Assembly: GCF_900168065.1 (NCBI RefSeq)
Contig: NZ_FUZZ01000001.1
Span: 1,674,001-1,738,000 of the forward strand
Direction of reading: 5' to 3'
Length of the DNA: 64,000 bases
Source of the DNA: Chitinophaga ginsengisegetis
GTDB taxonomy: Bacteria > Bacteroidota > Bacteroidia > Chitinophagales > Chitinophagaceae
Position numbers and translations under genes: made by a program. Below are positions 52,501-59,851 of the stretch, in pieces (within the stretch, counting starts at the first letter, position 1; each line of letters opens with the position of its first letter). Below the pieces are notes generated by a model. The model saw only the letters and a list, made by a program, of their open reading frames with translations, ran no database searches and was not told the origin of the DNA.

Positions 52501-54641
52501 AAATCGCTGTTGACCACCACGGTACCTCCCAGCGTTTTTGTGTTGCCGTTGCTTACGGTGAGTTTGTTATAAGTGCCGGCTGCCAGTGTTTGCGCGCCGG
52601 TTCCATTAAAGTTGACCGTATTGGGAACGGAGGATGTTACATTGAGCGTTCCCGCTGTAACGGTGTATACATTGGCTATTCCCAGCACTGCGTTGGCCGA
52701 TAGTTGTAATGATGTTCCATTGAGGGTAACATTGAAGAGGTTGGCCGTGCCGTTCAGGAAGCTGCTGCCGGTGAAAGTTGCCGTACCTGCGCTGGCCGTG
52801 AAAGTACCTGATACATCCAGGATGTTGCCGATAGAAAAAGCTGCGGTGGAGGTGATACTACCTGTTACTGCCAGTGTTCCCAAAGTAACAGTACCTGCGC
52901 CGGACAAGGTTTTCCCTGTACCGCTCATGGTTACGCTGCCGGCAGCATCATTCATGCTGCCACTTACAGACAGGTTACCGGTGATGGTTATTTCCTCTGC
53001 TGCGGTCACGGAACCGGAAACGGTAAGGTTTTCAAATGTAATGCCGGTACCGGTGATTGTTTTGCCGGCGCCGGTCATGGTAAGCGTTCCACCAGCAAGA
53101 TGGGTGAATGTACCCGGCGCTGTGCTGGTAAGGTTTCCGGTTAAGGTAATAGTAGTACCGGCGGCCGCTGTGATATTGGTAGCGGCCACTGTGAGGTTAT
53201 TAAAATTATGTGTGCCTGTTCCGCTGATGGAAGTACCTCCTCCGGTCATTACCACCGTTCCCGTACTGCCGCTAAAGGTGCCGTTATTTACCCAGCTGGA
53301 GGAAGTAGTGACGGTGAAGCTGCCTCCATTGAATGTGGTAGCCGTACCAATATTCACATTACCACTCACGGTGATATTGGAGGCGGCAGTATAGCTAACG
53401 GATGTACCGCTGCCGATGGCGGAGGTAAGGTTTCCAGATATTGCAAGCGCCGTGGCCGGCATAGTTTTAACGACAGCACCGCTGCTGGCAGACAAAGTGA
53501 GATTTCCATAGGGTTCGGCTGCTACTGCCTGATTGGTACCGTTATATTCAACGGTGCTGGTGAGGCCAAGAGAAACAGTTGCATAGTTAACCGGGAAGGT
53601 GCTGGTACCTCCGATCTTCAAGGTAGCGTTGTTGGCTACTGTCAGGCCACCGCCCACCACGGTGGTCCCCCTGTTTGCGGTAAAGGTGGAGAGGTCGAGC
53701 GTACCGGCGAGTACTTCTATTTTCCCTGCTGTTTCAACAGTGGCATTAAGCGGATTCAGGTTTCCTCCCAGTGTTTTTATGCCGCTGCCACTGATCCGGA
53801 GGGTGGAATAGGTAAGCGTGTTCCTGACCGTTTGATTTACCAGCGTACCGCTATAATCTACAATACTGCCAGCGGCAAGGGTTATTGTTCCGGTGAGGCC
53901 GTAGTTACTTCCGATGACGGATGCTTTTACGTGCAGGATGCCGCCGGCGGCTACCGAAGTAGTGGCGGCGCCGGAGATGAGAACAGGTGTGGCCACATCT
54001 GCCGGAACAAACGTTCCGTTTACGGTAAAGGTGCCGGACACGGTCATGTTCACATTCTGCGTGGTGGTGCTACCCACGCCGATGGTGAGTTTTCTGAAGG
54101 TGGTAGCGGAGGCGCCTCCTATAGATTGGGTGGTTCCTGCAAAAGTTACCCTGGCATTGGTACTGGAGGTAGTGTAGCTGCCGGAGTTAGTCCAGTTGCC
54201 TTTTACAGTAAGTGTAACACCGCGCTGCGAAATGGTGCTGCCGGAACTGAGCACCAGGTTGCCTGCTACAGTGAGGCTTTTGGAAATGGTTAATGTAGCA
54301 TTAACGCCGGCACCTACGGTGAGTGATTTACAACTGGAGCTGTAACTGATCACCGGGTAATATATTCCTGTAAAAGCGGCGTCGCCTATGATCGCATCGA
54401 CAGTGGCGCTGGGTACGCCGGCAGTCCAGTTGGCACTGTTGGCCCAGGAACTGCTTACGGTTCCTTTCCAGCTTGTTTGCGCCGATAACAGAATGGGAAA
54501 GAGCAACAACAGCAGCAACAGCAACCTTCTACCCGGCGGATACCGGCAGGCATAAAGGAGTGCGCCGGGGATACCGGAAAGGAAAGCCCTGGTTATTTTG
54601 TTGTAAAACTGATGAACGAACCAATGTATAATCACTTCCAT
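46590..54641 (-). CDS. Giant repeat adhesin with T9SS C-terminal sorting domain
   Basis: The 2683-residue protein starts with an unusual 55-residue leader that ends in a strongly hydrophobic Leu run and SAQ. It is built of dozens of Gly/Thr/Ser/Asn-rich segments of about 70-90 residues with recurrent patterns such as LTVSGNLT, FNNLTV and FTGSSG, suggesting a parallel beta-helix. Three W-x-G-x-V-S-S-x-W modules mark subregions, near residues 57, 950 and 2080. A glycan-binding or structural domain of about 350 residues precedes the end. The final 80 residues (RITISNLLGQVLWRQDITGNGQ, then SSGIYIVSFYTDDKVVSKKVF) are a type A sorting domain of the type IX secretion system. It lies in one operon with a chaperone, an usher and two DUF4402 proteins. 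Surface display as an adhesin is likely. Confidence 0.88.
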   Translation of the reverse strand: MEVIIHWFVHQFYNKITRAFLSGIPGALLYACRYPPGRRLLLLLLLLFPILLSAQTSWKGTVSSSWANSANWTAGVPSATVDAIIGDAAFTGIYYPVISYSSSCKSLTVGAGVNATLTISKSLTVAGNLVLSSGSTISQRGVTLTVKGNWTNSGSYTTSSTNARVTFAGTTQSIGGASATTFRKLTIGVGSTTTQNVNMTVSGTFTVNGTFVPADVATPVLISGAATTSVAAGGILHVKASVIGSNYGLTGTITLAAGSIVDYSGTLVNQTVRNTLTYSTLRISGSGIKTLGGNLNPLNATVETAGKIEVLAGTLDLSTFTANRGTTVVGGGLTVANNATLKIGGTSTFPVNYATVSLGLTSTVEYNGTNQAVAAEPYGNLTLSASSGAVVKTMPATALAISGNLTSAIGSGTSVSYTAASNITVSGNVNIGTATTFNGGSFTVTTSSSWVNNGTFSGSTGTVVMTGGGTSISGTGTHNFNNLTVAATNITAAAGTTITLTGNLTSTAPGTFTHLAGGTLTMTGAGKTITGTGITFENLTVSGSVTAAEEITITGNLSVSGSMNDAAGSVTMSGTGKTLSGAGTVTLGTLAVTGSITSTAAFSIGNILDVSGTFTASAGTATFTGSSFLNGTANLFNVTLNGTSLQLSANAVLGIANVYTVTAGTLNVTSSVPNTVNFNGTGAQTLAAGTYNKLTVSNGNTKTLGGTVVVNSDFTIASATTFNASTQSISVLGNWINNGTFTPTTSTVTLSGAANTSVTGAPTFNILTINKTSAVNQVTLLNNVSVTTLNMTSGTMITGANTVTITGNRSGNGIILGKIQHSHTFVLGTAYAFESPNNTVTLTGITTSASITVEVNPQSVADFPSGAAVNREYTITASGITLAATLLRFHYEDAELNGNTEASLSIWRNGGSGWSIYGNSGSNTTANYVEQTSLLAAFTGRYTLASASNVVRWNGAVSSDWNTAANWTIAQGSPSRPPGVNDIAEIGTIAFTNQPVISNSANVKSISFGSAQAATLTLAAGGSLVTQGNITGLWSANASHTINVNNQNLTVNGNLTLSDGTAGHNIQLNIGNGNVTATGSVIQSGGAGIVFSGAGTLNIGNSFSYSSGTFTAGSGTVVYNGSSIQSVAGLTYNHLTIAKTAGSAQINSAVTVNGNLTVSGGDLSINAATTVTGDVAISAGATANGGAATLTLNGNWSNSGTFTPGTGTVNFTGSNAQNISATTFNNVVVNKTGATATLTGNVITNGNLSVNGGTLDLATFTANRSSPGGTLTIANGATLVAGGTNNFPADYSQYLPGATSTVNYNRAGTQTVSGNIAYGHLILSGSGTKTLAANITVNGDLQIGSGTTFSAGAFTINLYGNWANSGTFAGGTGTITLNGSGKTITGNTTFNRLTVYGSYAVAGSDITYNGLLQVIAGGAYDGGSGSATINGDLTNSGSLTSNGVTTFTGTSLQTIRFLNAIISNSSGVINFNGNVSPVLNSTSAPTFATLNVNNTAGINPSVGWTVLVAFNISSGAIFNGGLSTHTIRGSFTNNGTVTSTGTLYFNPFAAQNITLRGTAFSSTGSVIFGGSAALTVSGSPTMLTDVTIANTAGVTPATSWNISGDLHINGNAIFNAGSNNFTVGGDIESNGTLNGGTSTFTMTSPAGILTGSEGTTFYNLVINGAIISDADFNIEHNFTINGSLDASAGMPAMTGAAPSVIGGTGSPFNLAQLQVHKEATATTTLARTLRNMIALDITSGTLDAGDSTIIQDATNGGGMAIDDSARLIVRGVYSLPDFDTYLLDTLSTVEYAGSTQTVAAVTPYGNLTISATGTKTATAPLTILNNFTLSNGTFVPGSFTDTLRGNWSMTGGTFTNTGSTIYFNGTADQSIASTGAFNHIKVNKTTGLVTLFTNATVNGTLTFMAGKIRTGTTNAVIIPATGTVSGAAQNTGWVYGRLQKNVATGTNVTRTYELGDSLNYTPATTLYANVSVAGNVLAGVYAVSHPNLLTSGLNTSRKVNRYWAFTNSATTFTTVSVTLNWVAADVDAGSVTTNFKVARYNGTSWSLAAVSSPLPTSIQATGLTAFGDLAIGELATGAIWTGAVSTNWYITGNWSSAAIPVSTTNVTIPTGLVNYPLINSGVAVANNITIQTGATVTVSGATLQVGGVIANSGSFTATAGTIELNGAAAQVIPAAAFTSNTLLHLTINNASGVTLNGTLNISGILKVTSGQLNTGGYLTLLSTATQTALIDGSGAGQVAGNVTIQRYLPTAFGYKYISSPFQAATVNELADDINLNATFPSFYRYVENRTSSGWVAYTSPAGVLTPMQGYTAQMGTSNTPVTIDITGVVNNQTVTAPTLTNNNQPYTQGFNLVGNPFPSPVDWDVAAGWTRTNIDNAVYYFNGGTADQYTGTYSSYINGVSSDGVATNVIAAMQGFFVHVTNGAFPVTGTLSVNNSARTTNLSPVYHRVSQTMPILRMSAAFADDGQTADPVVVYFDATASAAFEKTMDALKLMNTDPAVPNIYALSADSVRLSINAWPQFPDSTGVIPLGLKTEKAGWVTFNTVDIARMPQQLHIYLKDAVTGKTEELRQYAKYRVYLDAGTYENRFSLVFRNNGTTSPPASEPVFRAYSVSGILYGYFDKVPGEKCRITISNLLGQVLWRQDITGNGQHVIGKQYSSGIYIVSFYTDDKVVSKKVFINNQQ

Positions 54642-54673
54642 AGGAGCGTTATTTGGTTGAGGCTTTCTCCCGG

Positions 54674-55537
54674 CTACCGTAACTGCAACTCGGCCTGGGC
54701 CAGTTGTTCCGTTGAAGCTTTTGATTTGGCAGTATATGCTATGCGTAATTTCCCGGTATGGTAATTAATACCGGATTTGTTTTCAAGCGGAAGATGAAGG
54801 TAACGTTGCGTGTTGGGTGTGTATACTGCCAGCCCCCTGGCCACTGCTACCTGTGTTGTTTTCCCCTGGGGCGACACATAATCAACTGTGAGATCACCAT
54901 ATACCGAAGAATTGCCCAGCCGGTTAAAGAGTACATTCAGACCGGGGCCTTTTGCGAGGTCAACGGACAGTTCTGATAGCTGCACGCTTGCGGCGGTTTC
55001 GCCGACGCGTATAATAACCGGGATGGTGATGCCAAAAACAGGGGTCAGTTTCACATTGATACCGGTGCTGTCTGCAGGTGCAGTGTCATCCCCGATGGGC
55101 TTTTCATCCGGCACCGCCCGGAAATAGAGATGCGAGCGGTATTCGCCAGGCTCCAGCTGGCCCGCGCCGGTTAACTGCAGTTTTATCACCTGTGCTTCAT
55201 TGGGTCCGAGTACCACGCTGCGCGGGAAGAAACGCAGGTATTTACTGGCAAACTGTTGCCCGGAGTCCGGTTCATTAATCTGTTGAAACGTACCATTCTT
55301 ATTCATCCGGATCTCTACGAATGAAATAAGATACCTGGCGGTATCTTTTCCGGAGTTTGCAAGATTCAGTTCCTCCGCACGTTTGGGGCCTTCAAAAACA
55401 ACCCTTACGGGCGTTACCAACAGGTTACCCTGGGCGCATGTTTCCTGAAATGCCATGCAACAACATACAATAAATGTGATTACAAAACAGTAAGGATACC
55501 TAACGAAGCAATTATTCGGGCGTACCGATGAGTTCAT
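54674..55537 (-). CDS. PapD-like periplasmic chaperone
   Basis: The 287-residue protein has a signal peptide rich in Cys (FVITFIVCCCMAFQETCAQ). Its mature part looks like two immunoglobulin-like domains of a pilus chaperone. Domain 1 opens LLVTPVRVVFEGPKRAEELNLANSGKDTARYLISFVEIRM and contains RFFPRSVVLGPNEAQVIKLQL, the G1-strand-like motif with alternating hydrophobics. Domain 2 includes IPVIIRVGETAASVQLSELSVDLAKGP. Chaperones of this kind cap pilin subunits by strand donation and deliver them to the usher. It is located between the first DUF4402 pilin-like gene (103-base gap) and the giant adhesin gene (32-base gap). No classic FGL/FGS extended loop is evident, so it may belong to a divergent class. 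Confidence 0.78.
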   Translation of the reverse strand: MNSSVRPNNCFVRYPYCFVITFIVCCCMAFQETCAQGNLLVTPVRVVFEGPKRAEELNLANSGKDTARYLISFVEIRMNKNGTFQQINEPDSGQQFASKYLRFFPRSVVLGPNEAQVIKLQLTGAGQLEPGEYRSHLYFRAVPDEKPIGDDTAPADSTGINVKLTPVFGITIPVIIRVGETAASVQLSELSVDLAKGPGLNVLFNRLGNSSVYGDLTVDYVSPQGKTTQVAVARGLAVYTPNTQRYLHLPLENKSGINYHTGKLRIAYTAKSKASTEQLAQAELQLR

Positions 55538-55640
55538 GGGTTCATACTTTGTAATAAGCGCATAGCCGCGAAGCGTGCAGCTACACAGGATATGATTAAG
55601 GTTGTCCGTAAGAAGAGCGGCCGTATTTAAAGCCGGTTGA

Positions 55641-56156
55641 TCAGTTGTAATTAACGGTTACATCGAATGGGGTACCGGAAACATATGTTCCGGCGGCCTG
55701 TGCAGCGCTTACATTCAGGGTAGCGCCAACATTAAGCGTTTGGGTACCTGCTGTAAGTGTACCAACACCTGAAGGGTCGCTGGTGAAATTTGTAACCGTC
55801 ATGGTATTGGACCCGCTGGTGATAGTGAGGGCGGTAGACGGCAAAGTAATGCTGTAGGAATAGTTGCCGGTACCTGTTACGGTAAAGGAAGCGGCAGTAA
55901 TGGTTCCTGTAGCAGTGGAAGGAAGCGTAACACCGCCGGTAGTACTGCGAACACCTGCCGGGGTAAGCACAACTGTACCACCAGCGGTGGATTGTACGGC
56001 TACGTTACCAAAGTTCATGTCTACATCTTTCACAATACTGATGGGTGTTACAATAGTGGCGGTAGCAGTAGCAGAAGCTGTTTCCTGTGCAAATGCATCG
56101 GTTGCAAAAGCTGCAAATACCAGCGTAATAGTGGAGATAAGGCTAGTTCTTTTCAT
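55641..56156 (-). CDS. DUF4402 pilin-like protein
   Basis: The 171-residue protein has a signal peptide (MKRTSLISTITLVFAAFATDAFAQ). The DUF4402 domain is extremely Thr/Ser/Val-rich: ATATATIVTPISIVKDVDMNFGNVAVQSTAGGTVVLTPAGVRSTTGG, then GTGNYSYSITLPSTALTI, and a C-terminal strand YVSGTPFDVTVNYN. DUF4402 proteins are predicted pilin-like beta-sandwiches linked to usher systems. It is the first gene of the five-gene operon and could be the major subunit. The GFxNVAVQ region and terminal strand fit the family well. No other function is known to me. The long upstream intergenic region probably contains the operon's promoter, although no clear TAnnTTTG was found. Confidence 0.85.
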   Translation of the reverse strand: MKRTSLISTITLVFAAFATDAFAQETASATATATIVTPISIVKDVDMNFGNVAVQSTAGGTVVLTPAGVRSTTGGVTLPSTATGTITAASFTVTGTGNYSYSITLPSTALTITSGSNTMTVTNFTSDPSGVGTLTAGTQTLNVGATLNVSAAQAAGTYVSGTPFDVTVNYN

Positions 56157-56333
56157 TCTCAGCTATTTTAAATAATGAGGGAATATGTATAAAGATTGTT
56201 TTCAGGCTACATAAAAATAGAATGGCTAACGTTATCTATCACAAGCTACAGATACCAGATGGGGCAGTAAGGCTTTCATAATCCAGTTATTATAATCACG
56301 ACAATTTCTATTATGAAGATAATACAAAATATT

Positions 56334-56361
56334 AAGAACCACCCATTTTGGGGTGATTCTT
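56334..56361 (-). terminator. Hairpin terminator of the nitrilase-family gene
   Basis: AAGAACCACCC and GGGGTGATTCTT pair with one G-U on either side of an ATTTT loop. On the minus strand it is followed by an AT-rich tract. It lies 49 bases past the nitrilase-family stop. Confidence 0.5.
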
Positions 56362-56409
56362 TTCTTTACCTGATAATTCTGTATAGGTTTTCGTAATTCG
56401 CTCAGGTCG

Positions 56410-57222
56410 TCATTCAGTGGCTTCTTTATTCCGCTTTTCATATAACGCCGACCTGTATCTCTTCGCCAGCAAACCCGTAGCCAATGCAGGGTCAATATCT
56501 GCTACAATTACACCCGGTTTACCATATTCCCCGTGTATTAGGCAGGCGCCGTCCGGACCTATTACCGAGCTGGCTGAATCGGGGTAGGTAAACGCATAAT
56601 TGGCACTGGCGAAATAGATGGTATTTTCCAATGCGCGCATCATCATGGCTTTCTCATAGTAGGGGTTATTGATATGGCCCCATTCGGTAAGTAATTCACC
56701 GGTGGTGTTGCTGCCGGTGCAATGCGGGTGAAATACTATTTTGGCATCGTGCCGGGCTGCCCACCGGACAGATTCCGGGTAACGGAATCCTTCATGACAG
56801 ATGGTGATACCAAATTTTACCCCATTCACTTCAAAAACACTGCGCTCTGTTCCGGGGATCCAGATATTATCTTCTGTGGGATCCAACTGGTTTTTGGTCT
56901 GGTATCCTAATACTTCTCCGGTTGCTGAAATCACAAAAGCTACATTCAGCAATGCTTCTCCCTGGTACCAGTCCATCGGCATAATAACGGCAATGGAATT
57001 TTCAGCGGCAAGCTGGCCCACTTTTTCCAATGCCTCCTGTAATTTTCCGGGAGAACGCTCTGCTTCCGTACTTCCCATTCCGGGATAACCGGGGATATAT
57101 GACTCAGGGAAACAGATAATTTCCGCATGTTGCTTTGCGGCCTCTCCTATTAGTTTCTCAGCCCATGATAAACCTTCGCTGACAGATGTGGGGGGTGGTG
57201 GAGAAGCCAATGCTATTTTCAT
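56410..57222 (-). CDS. Carbon-nitrogen hydrolase (nitrilase superfamily)
   Basis: The ATG at 57222 (MKIALASPPPPTSVSEGLSWAEKLI) is preferred over one six codons upstream because it opens directly on the first beta-strand. The 270-residue protein has the nitrilase-superfamily triad: Glu40 (FPESYIPGYPG), Lys110 (YQTKNQLDP) and Cys142 (ITICHEGFRYPE). Superfamily members cleave amide, ureido or nitrile C-N bonds, often as amidases. The Glu-Lys-Cys set is complete. No partner enzyme is adjacent, so the substrate stays open; the PxTEDNIW loop and the HPHCTGSN segment may help a search. It is divergent from the PepSY-TM gene. Confidence 0.93.
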   Translation of the reverse strand: MKIALASPPPPTSVSEGLSWAEKLIGEAAKQHAEIICFPESYIPGYPGMGSTEAERSPGKLQEALEKVGQLAAENSIAVIMPMDWYQGEALLNVAFVISATGEVLGYQTKNQLDPTEDNIWIPGTERSVFEVNGVKFGITICHEGFRYPESVRWAARHDAKIVFHPHCTGSNTTGELLTEWGHINNPYYEKAMMMRALENTIYFASANYAFTYPDSASSVIGPDGACLIHGEYGKPGVIVADIDPALATGLLAKRYRSALYEKRNKEATE

Positions 57223-57380
57223 AAAATGCAGATTATGCATGCAAAGTTATTCAGAATTATTAAAGAAGAAGATCACCTGTACCCTATAAAATTCCGGATT
57301 TGTAAAATGTAATTCCGGATCCCGTAAACTAAAGCTAAGGGAAGCTATCAACTTTGGGGTTGAATTACACTTTTTGAATA

Positions 57381-58526
57381 ATGAATATAAAAACCGCCAG
57401 GCGTTGGTTTCTATGGCATAAATGGACCAGCCTTGTTTGCACTGTTTTTTTACTGATGCTATGTTTAACCGGTCTTCCGCTGATCTTTCATGACGAGCTG
57501 GATGGACTGCTGGAAAAACAGGTAGTGGCAGAAATCCCTGAAGGCGCCCGTAAACTAAGCCTGGACTCACTGGCAGTACTTGCCGGCAAACAATACCCGG
57601 CGGAAAAGATACGGTATATCTTCTGGGATGAAAAAGATAAAAACAAGATCATATTTGACCTCGCCGCCAAACCCGACGCTCCTCCGGAAGGAAGCCGGTA
57701 CGCCATGCTCAACATGTATACCGGCGCGGTGCTGGACAAGCCCACCACCGATGGAGTAATGGACATCATTCTGAAGATTCACATCAATATGTTTCTTGGC
57801 ATTGGCGGGAAATTATTCCTGGGTCTCATGGGGATCCTGTTCGTTATTGCCATTATTTCCGGCGTAGTGCTTTATGGGCGCATCATGAAAAAGTACGATT
57901 TCGGGATGGTGCGGAAGTATAAATCGAACCGCCTTAAATGGCTGGATACCCATAACCTGATTGGCATTGTTACACTTACATGGGCCAGTGTGGTAGGACT
58001 TACCGGTGTTATCAACACCCTGTCTGATGTAGTGCTGGCCTTATGGCAGCAGGGACAGCTAAAAGAAATGGTGGCGCCGTATGCCCACCAGCAGCCACTT
58101 ACGGGCAATCTCAGTTCATTAGACCGCGCAATGACGGTGGCACAAAAAGCTGCACCGCATATGGAGCCGCGTATAGTTACCTATCCCGGCACCCTATTTT
58201 CCAGCAAACATCACTACGCTGTATTTATGCGGGGCAACACCTCTCTCACATCGAGGTTGCTGATGCCGGCACTGGTGGATGCCAAAACCGGCGCCCTTAC
58301 CGATGCCCGGAGAATGCCCTGGTATGTAAACACCCTGTTTTTATCAGAGCCCCTGCACTTCGGTGATTATGGCGGTATGCCTTTAAAGGTCATCTGGGCA
58401 TTATTTGACCTGGGTACCATCATTGTATTGATTACGGGCCTTTACCTGTGGTTTGCGCGCAGAAAGGCCAGCAAACTGCAATGGAGCAGGTTCACCGAAA
58501 AAACTGTATACGAAAATGAAGCATAA
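57381..58526 (+). CDS. PepSY-associated transmembrane protein
   Basis: The 381-residue protein has the PepSY-TM layout. Helix 1 (WHKWTSLVCTVFLLMLCLTGLPLIF) with a His in the opening FLWHKWTS is followed by a periplasmic PepSY-like domain. Helix 2-3 follow (FLGIGGKLFLGLMGILFVIAIISGVVLYG, then LIGIVTLTWASVVGLTGVINTL), then a second periplasmic domain and a final helix (IWALFDLGTIIVLITGLYLWFARRK). Conserved His residues on the helices could bind heme or a metal; the family is often linked to iron-siderophore uptake and reduction in Bacteroidota. It overlaps the following small membrane gene by 11 bases, so the two work together. No TonB receptor is adjacent. Confidence 0.88.
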   Translation: MNIKTARRWFLWHKWTSLVCTVFLLMLCLTGLPLIFHDELDGLLEKQVVAEIPEGARKLSLDSLAVLAGKQYPAEKIRYIFWDEKDKNKIIFDLAAKPDAPPEGSRYAMLNMYTGAVLDKPTTDGVMDIILKIHINMFLGIGGKLFLGLMGILFVIAIISGVVLYGRIMKKYDFGMVRKYKSNRLKWLDTHNLIGIVTLTWASVVGLTGVINTLSDVVLALWQQGQLKEMVAPYAHQQPLTGNLSSLDRAMTVAQKAAPHMEPRIVTYPGTLFSSKHHYAVFMRGNTSLTSRLLMPALVDAKTGALTDARRMPWYVNTLFLSEPLHFGDYGGMPLKVIWALFDLGTIIVLITGLYLWFARRKASKLQWSRFTEKTVYENEA

Positions 58527-58701
58527 TGCATGGATCAGATTATGGGGAAAACCGCTGCTGATAGCATTGCTGTCGATAGCCGGATTAATTACAGCCCTGG
58601 CAGGCGACGGTTTCTGGGATATATTTTCCTGGGTAGCGTTAGCCCTGCCTGTTATTATTATTGTGCGGAGCTATTATTTTCCGGGGAAGAAGTTTAATTG
58701 A
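58516..58701 (+). CDS. Small two-helix membrane protein
   Basis: The 61-residue protein starts at the ATG at 58516 (MKHNAWIRLWGKPLLIALLSIAGL), which overlaps the PepSY-TM gene by 11 bases; an in-frame codon at 58453 lies inside that gene and is not a credible start. Two transmembrane helices are visible (LLIALLSIAGLITALAG and FSWVALALPVIIIVRSYYF), with a positive C-terminus. Small membrane proteins of this kind follow PepSY-TM genes in several Bacteroidota and may be subunits. The function is unknown. Confidence 0.8.
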   Translation: MKHNAWIRLWGKPLLIALLSIAGLITALAGDGFWDIFSWVALALPVIIIVRSYYFPGKKFN

Positions 58702-58756
58702 CGTATGACCTCTTTTTAAAAGCTATTTTTGCATCTTCAAAAATAAATACAAAAAA

Positions 58757-58784
58757 ATAGGCTGACCGGATTGGTCAGCCTATT
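58757..58784. terminator. Bidirectional terminator
   Basis: Perfect 12-base arms (AATAGGCTGACC at 58757-58768 and its complement at 58773-58784) are flanked by A and T runs. It lies between the small membrane gene and the convergent DUF4382 lipoprotein. Confidence 0.85.
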
Positions 58785-58805
58785 TTATCAATGCTATCTG
58801 ATGAC

Positions 58806-59609
58806 TTACTTCAATGTGATAGTGCTTACAGTAGATACTTCTCCTACTTTTACTGCTACGGCAGCAACGGTAGTATCTTTTAAGATACCATTACCGGCAA
58901 TAGCCACATTATAAGTACCCGCGCTTAAGCCGGATATTACATAGGCGCCGGTTAATGCGTCCGGCAATGCGGAAGCAACAGTATCCGTGTTCTGAATGGC
59001 GTAAACGCCTTTCACCTGCAGCAATGGTAAAGCGATTCCTTTGATAGTACCGCTGGTTGCTTGTGTATAAGTACGGATCACTGGTTTCAGGATGTACTTA
59101 TTGCTTCCGGTGGTAACAATAGAGCGGCCCGCGTCAAAATCGATCCAGAGGCGGTATTCGATGTCGGCAACCAGGTCGGCATGAACATTCAGTTTTAAAC
59201 CTGATTGTTGCGCAGAAGGAGTTTCCAGCGGGTGAGATACTCCATTCAATACTACGCTGTTGTTGGTACCCAATATCAACCGGATCTGTGAAATTTTACC
59301 GGCGGGTAATTCTTTTGACGCCAGTAAGGTGTCTAATCCATTTCTGAAATCCAGCAGGTTATACACGCCGGGACGTGCCAGGGGAACAGATACCCAACCT
59401 GCACCCGTTTCTGCCGCATCGGCCGATGCATTTACCTGGATGTCCTGGATATCGATGTTCACTTCATCGTAAATAGCCGGATCATCTGTCAGGTACACGG
59501 TGAGCTTCGACTTGCCGCTGTTGGAAGAAGACTCGTCTTTGCTGCACGCACTAAAGAATAGCATTGATGCGGAAACCACCATTAACGTGGCGAAGAATTG
59601 GTTTTTCAT
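58806..59609 (-). CDS. DUF4382 lipoprotein
   Basis: The 267-residue protein has a lipobox FFSACS with lipidated Cys22. The DUF4382 domain follows: SKLTVYLTDDPAIYDEVNIDIQDIQVNA, PGVYNLLDFRNGLDTLLASKELPAGKISQIRLILG and KLNVHADLVADIEYRLWIDFDAGRSIV. The C-terminal 90 residues form another beta-rich segment ending in short strands (GTYNVAIAGNGILKDTTVAAVAVKVGEVSTVSTITLK), like a carboxypeptidase-regulatory/Cna-B-like domain. The protein is probably displayed on the outer membrane or periplasmic face. DUF4382 has no assigned function. It is a single gene, with long hairpins upstream toward the M14 gene. Confidence 0.85.
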   Translation of the reverse strand: MKNQFFATLMVVSASMLFFSACSKDESSSNSGKSKLTVYLTDDPAIYDEVNIDIQDIQVNASADAAETGAGWVSVPLARPGVYNLLDFRNGLDTLLASKELPAGKISQIRLILGTNNSVVLNGVSHPLETPSAQQSGLKLNVHADLVADIEYRLWIDFDAGRSIVTTGSNKYILKPVIRTYTQATSGTIKGIALPLLQVKGVYAIQNTDTVASALPDALTGAYVISGLSAGTYNVAIAGNGILKDTTVAAVAVKVGEVSTVSTITLK

Positions 59610-59751
59610 GATTCAAAGATTGAATTGAATAACAGTTGTTGGTTAAAATTGAACTTGAGTTGATAAAGTTGACAAAGATAGTGACAGATTTGGTATTATT
59701 TATATACGAATATCATTCGCGTGACATTACTCTCGGAAAAACAAAAACTGT

Positions 59752-59828
59752 ACCGGGAAACCGTATCACCCGTTGGATACGGTTTCCCGGTAACAGAACG
59801 GCCAGGCAAATTGCCTGGCCGTTCTGTT
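59752..59828. terminator. Tandem perfect hairpins after the M14 gene
   Basis: Two inverted repeats abut: 16-base arms (59752-59767 and 59776-59791, ACCGGGAAACCGTATC) with an 8-base loop, then 18-base arms (59792-59809 and 59811-59828, AACAGAACGGCCAGGCAA) around a single base. On the minus strand they follow the M14 stop by 23 bases and end in a T-rich tract, so they probably form a double terminator. Confidence 0.7.
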
Positions 59829-59851
59829 GACATATGACTAAATGATATCTC

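Noticed and set aside
46977..54293. Many plus-strand frames of 60-360 codons
   Set aside because: They are antisense to the giant repeat protein. The Gly/Thr/Ser-rich coding sequence leaves the opposite frames open by composition.
46590..54641. Possible tandem DNA repeat array or CRISPR-like structure
   Set aside because: Repetition is at the protein level with diverged codons; no short identical direct repeats with spacers were seen.
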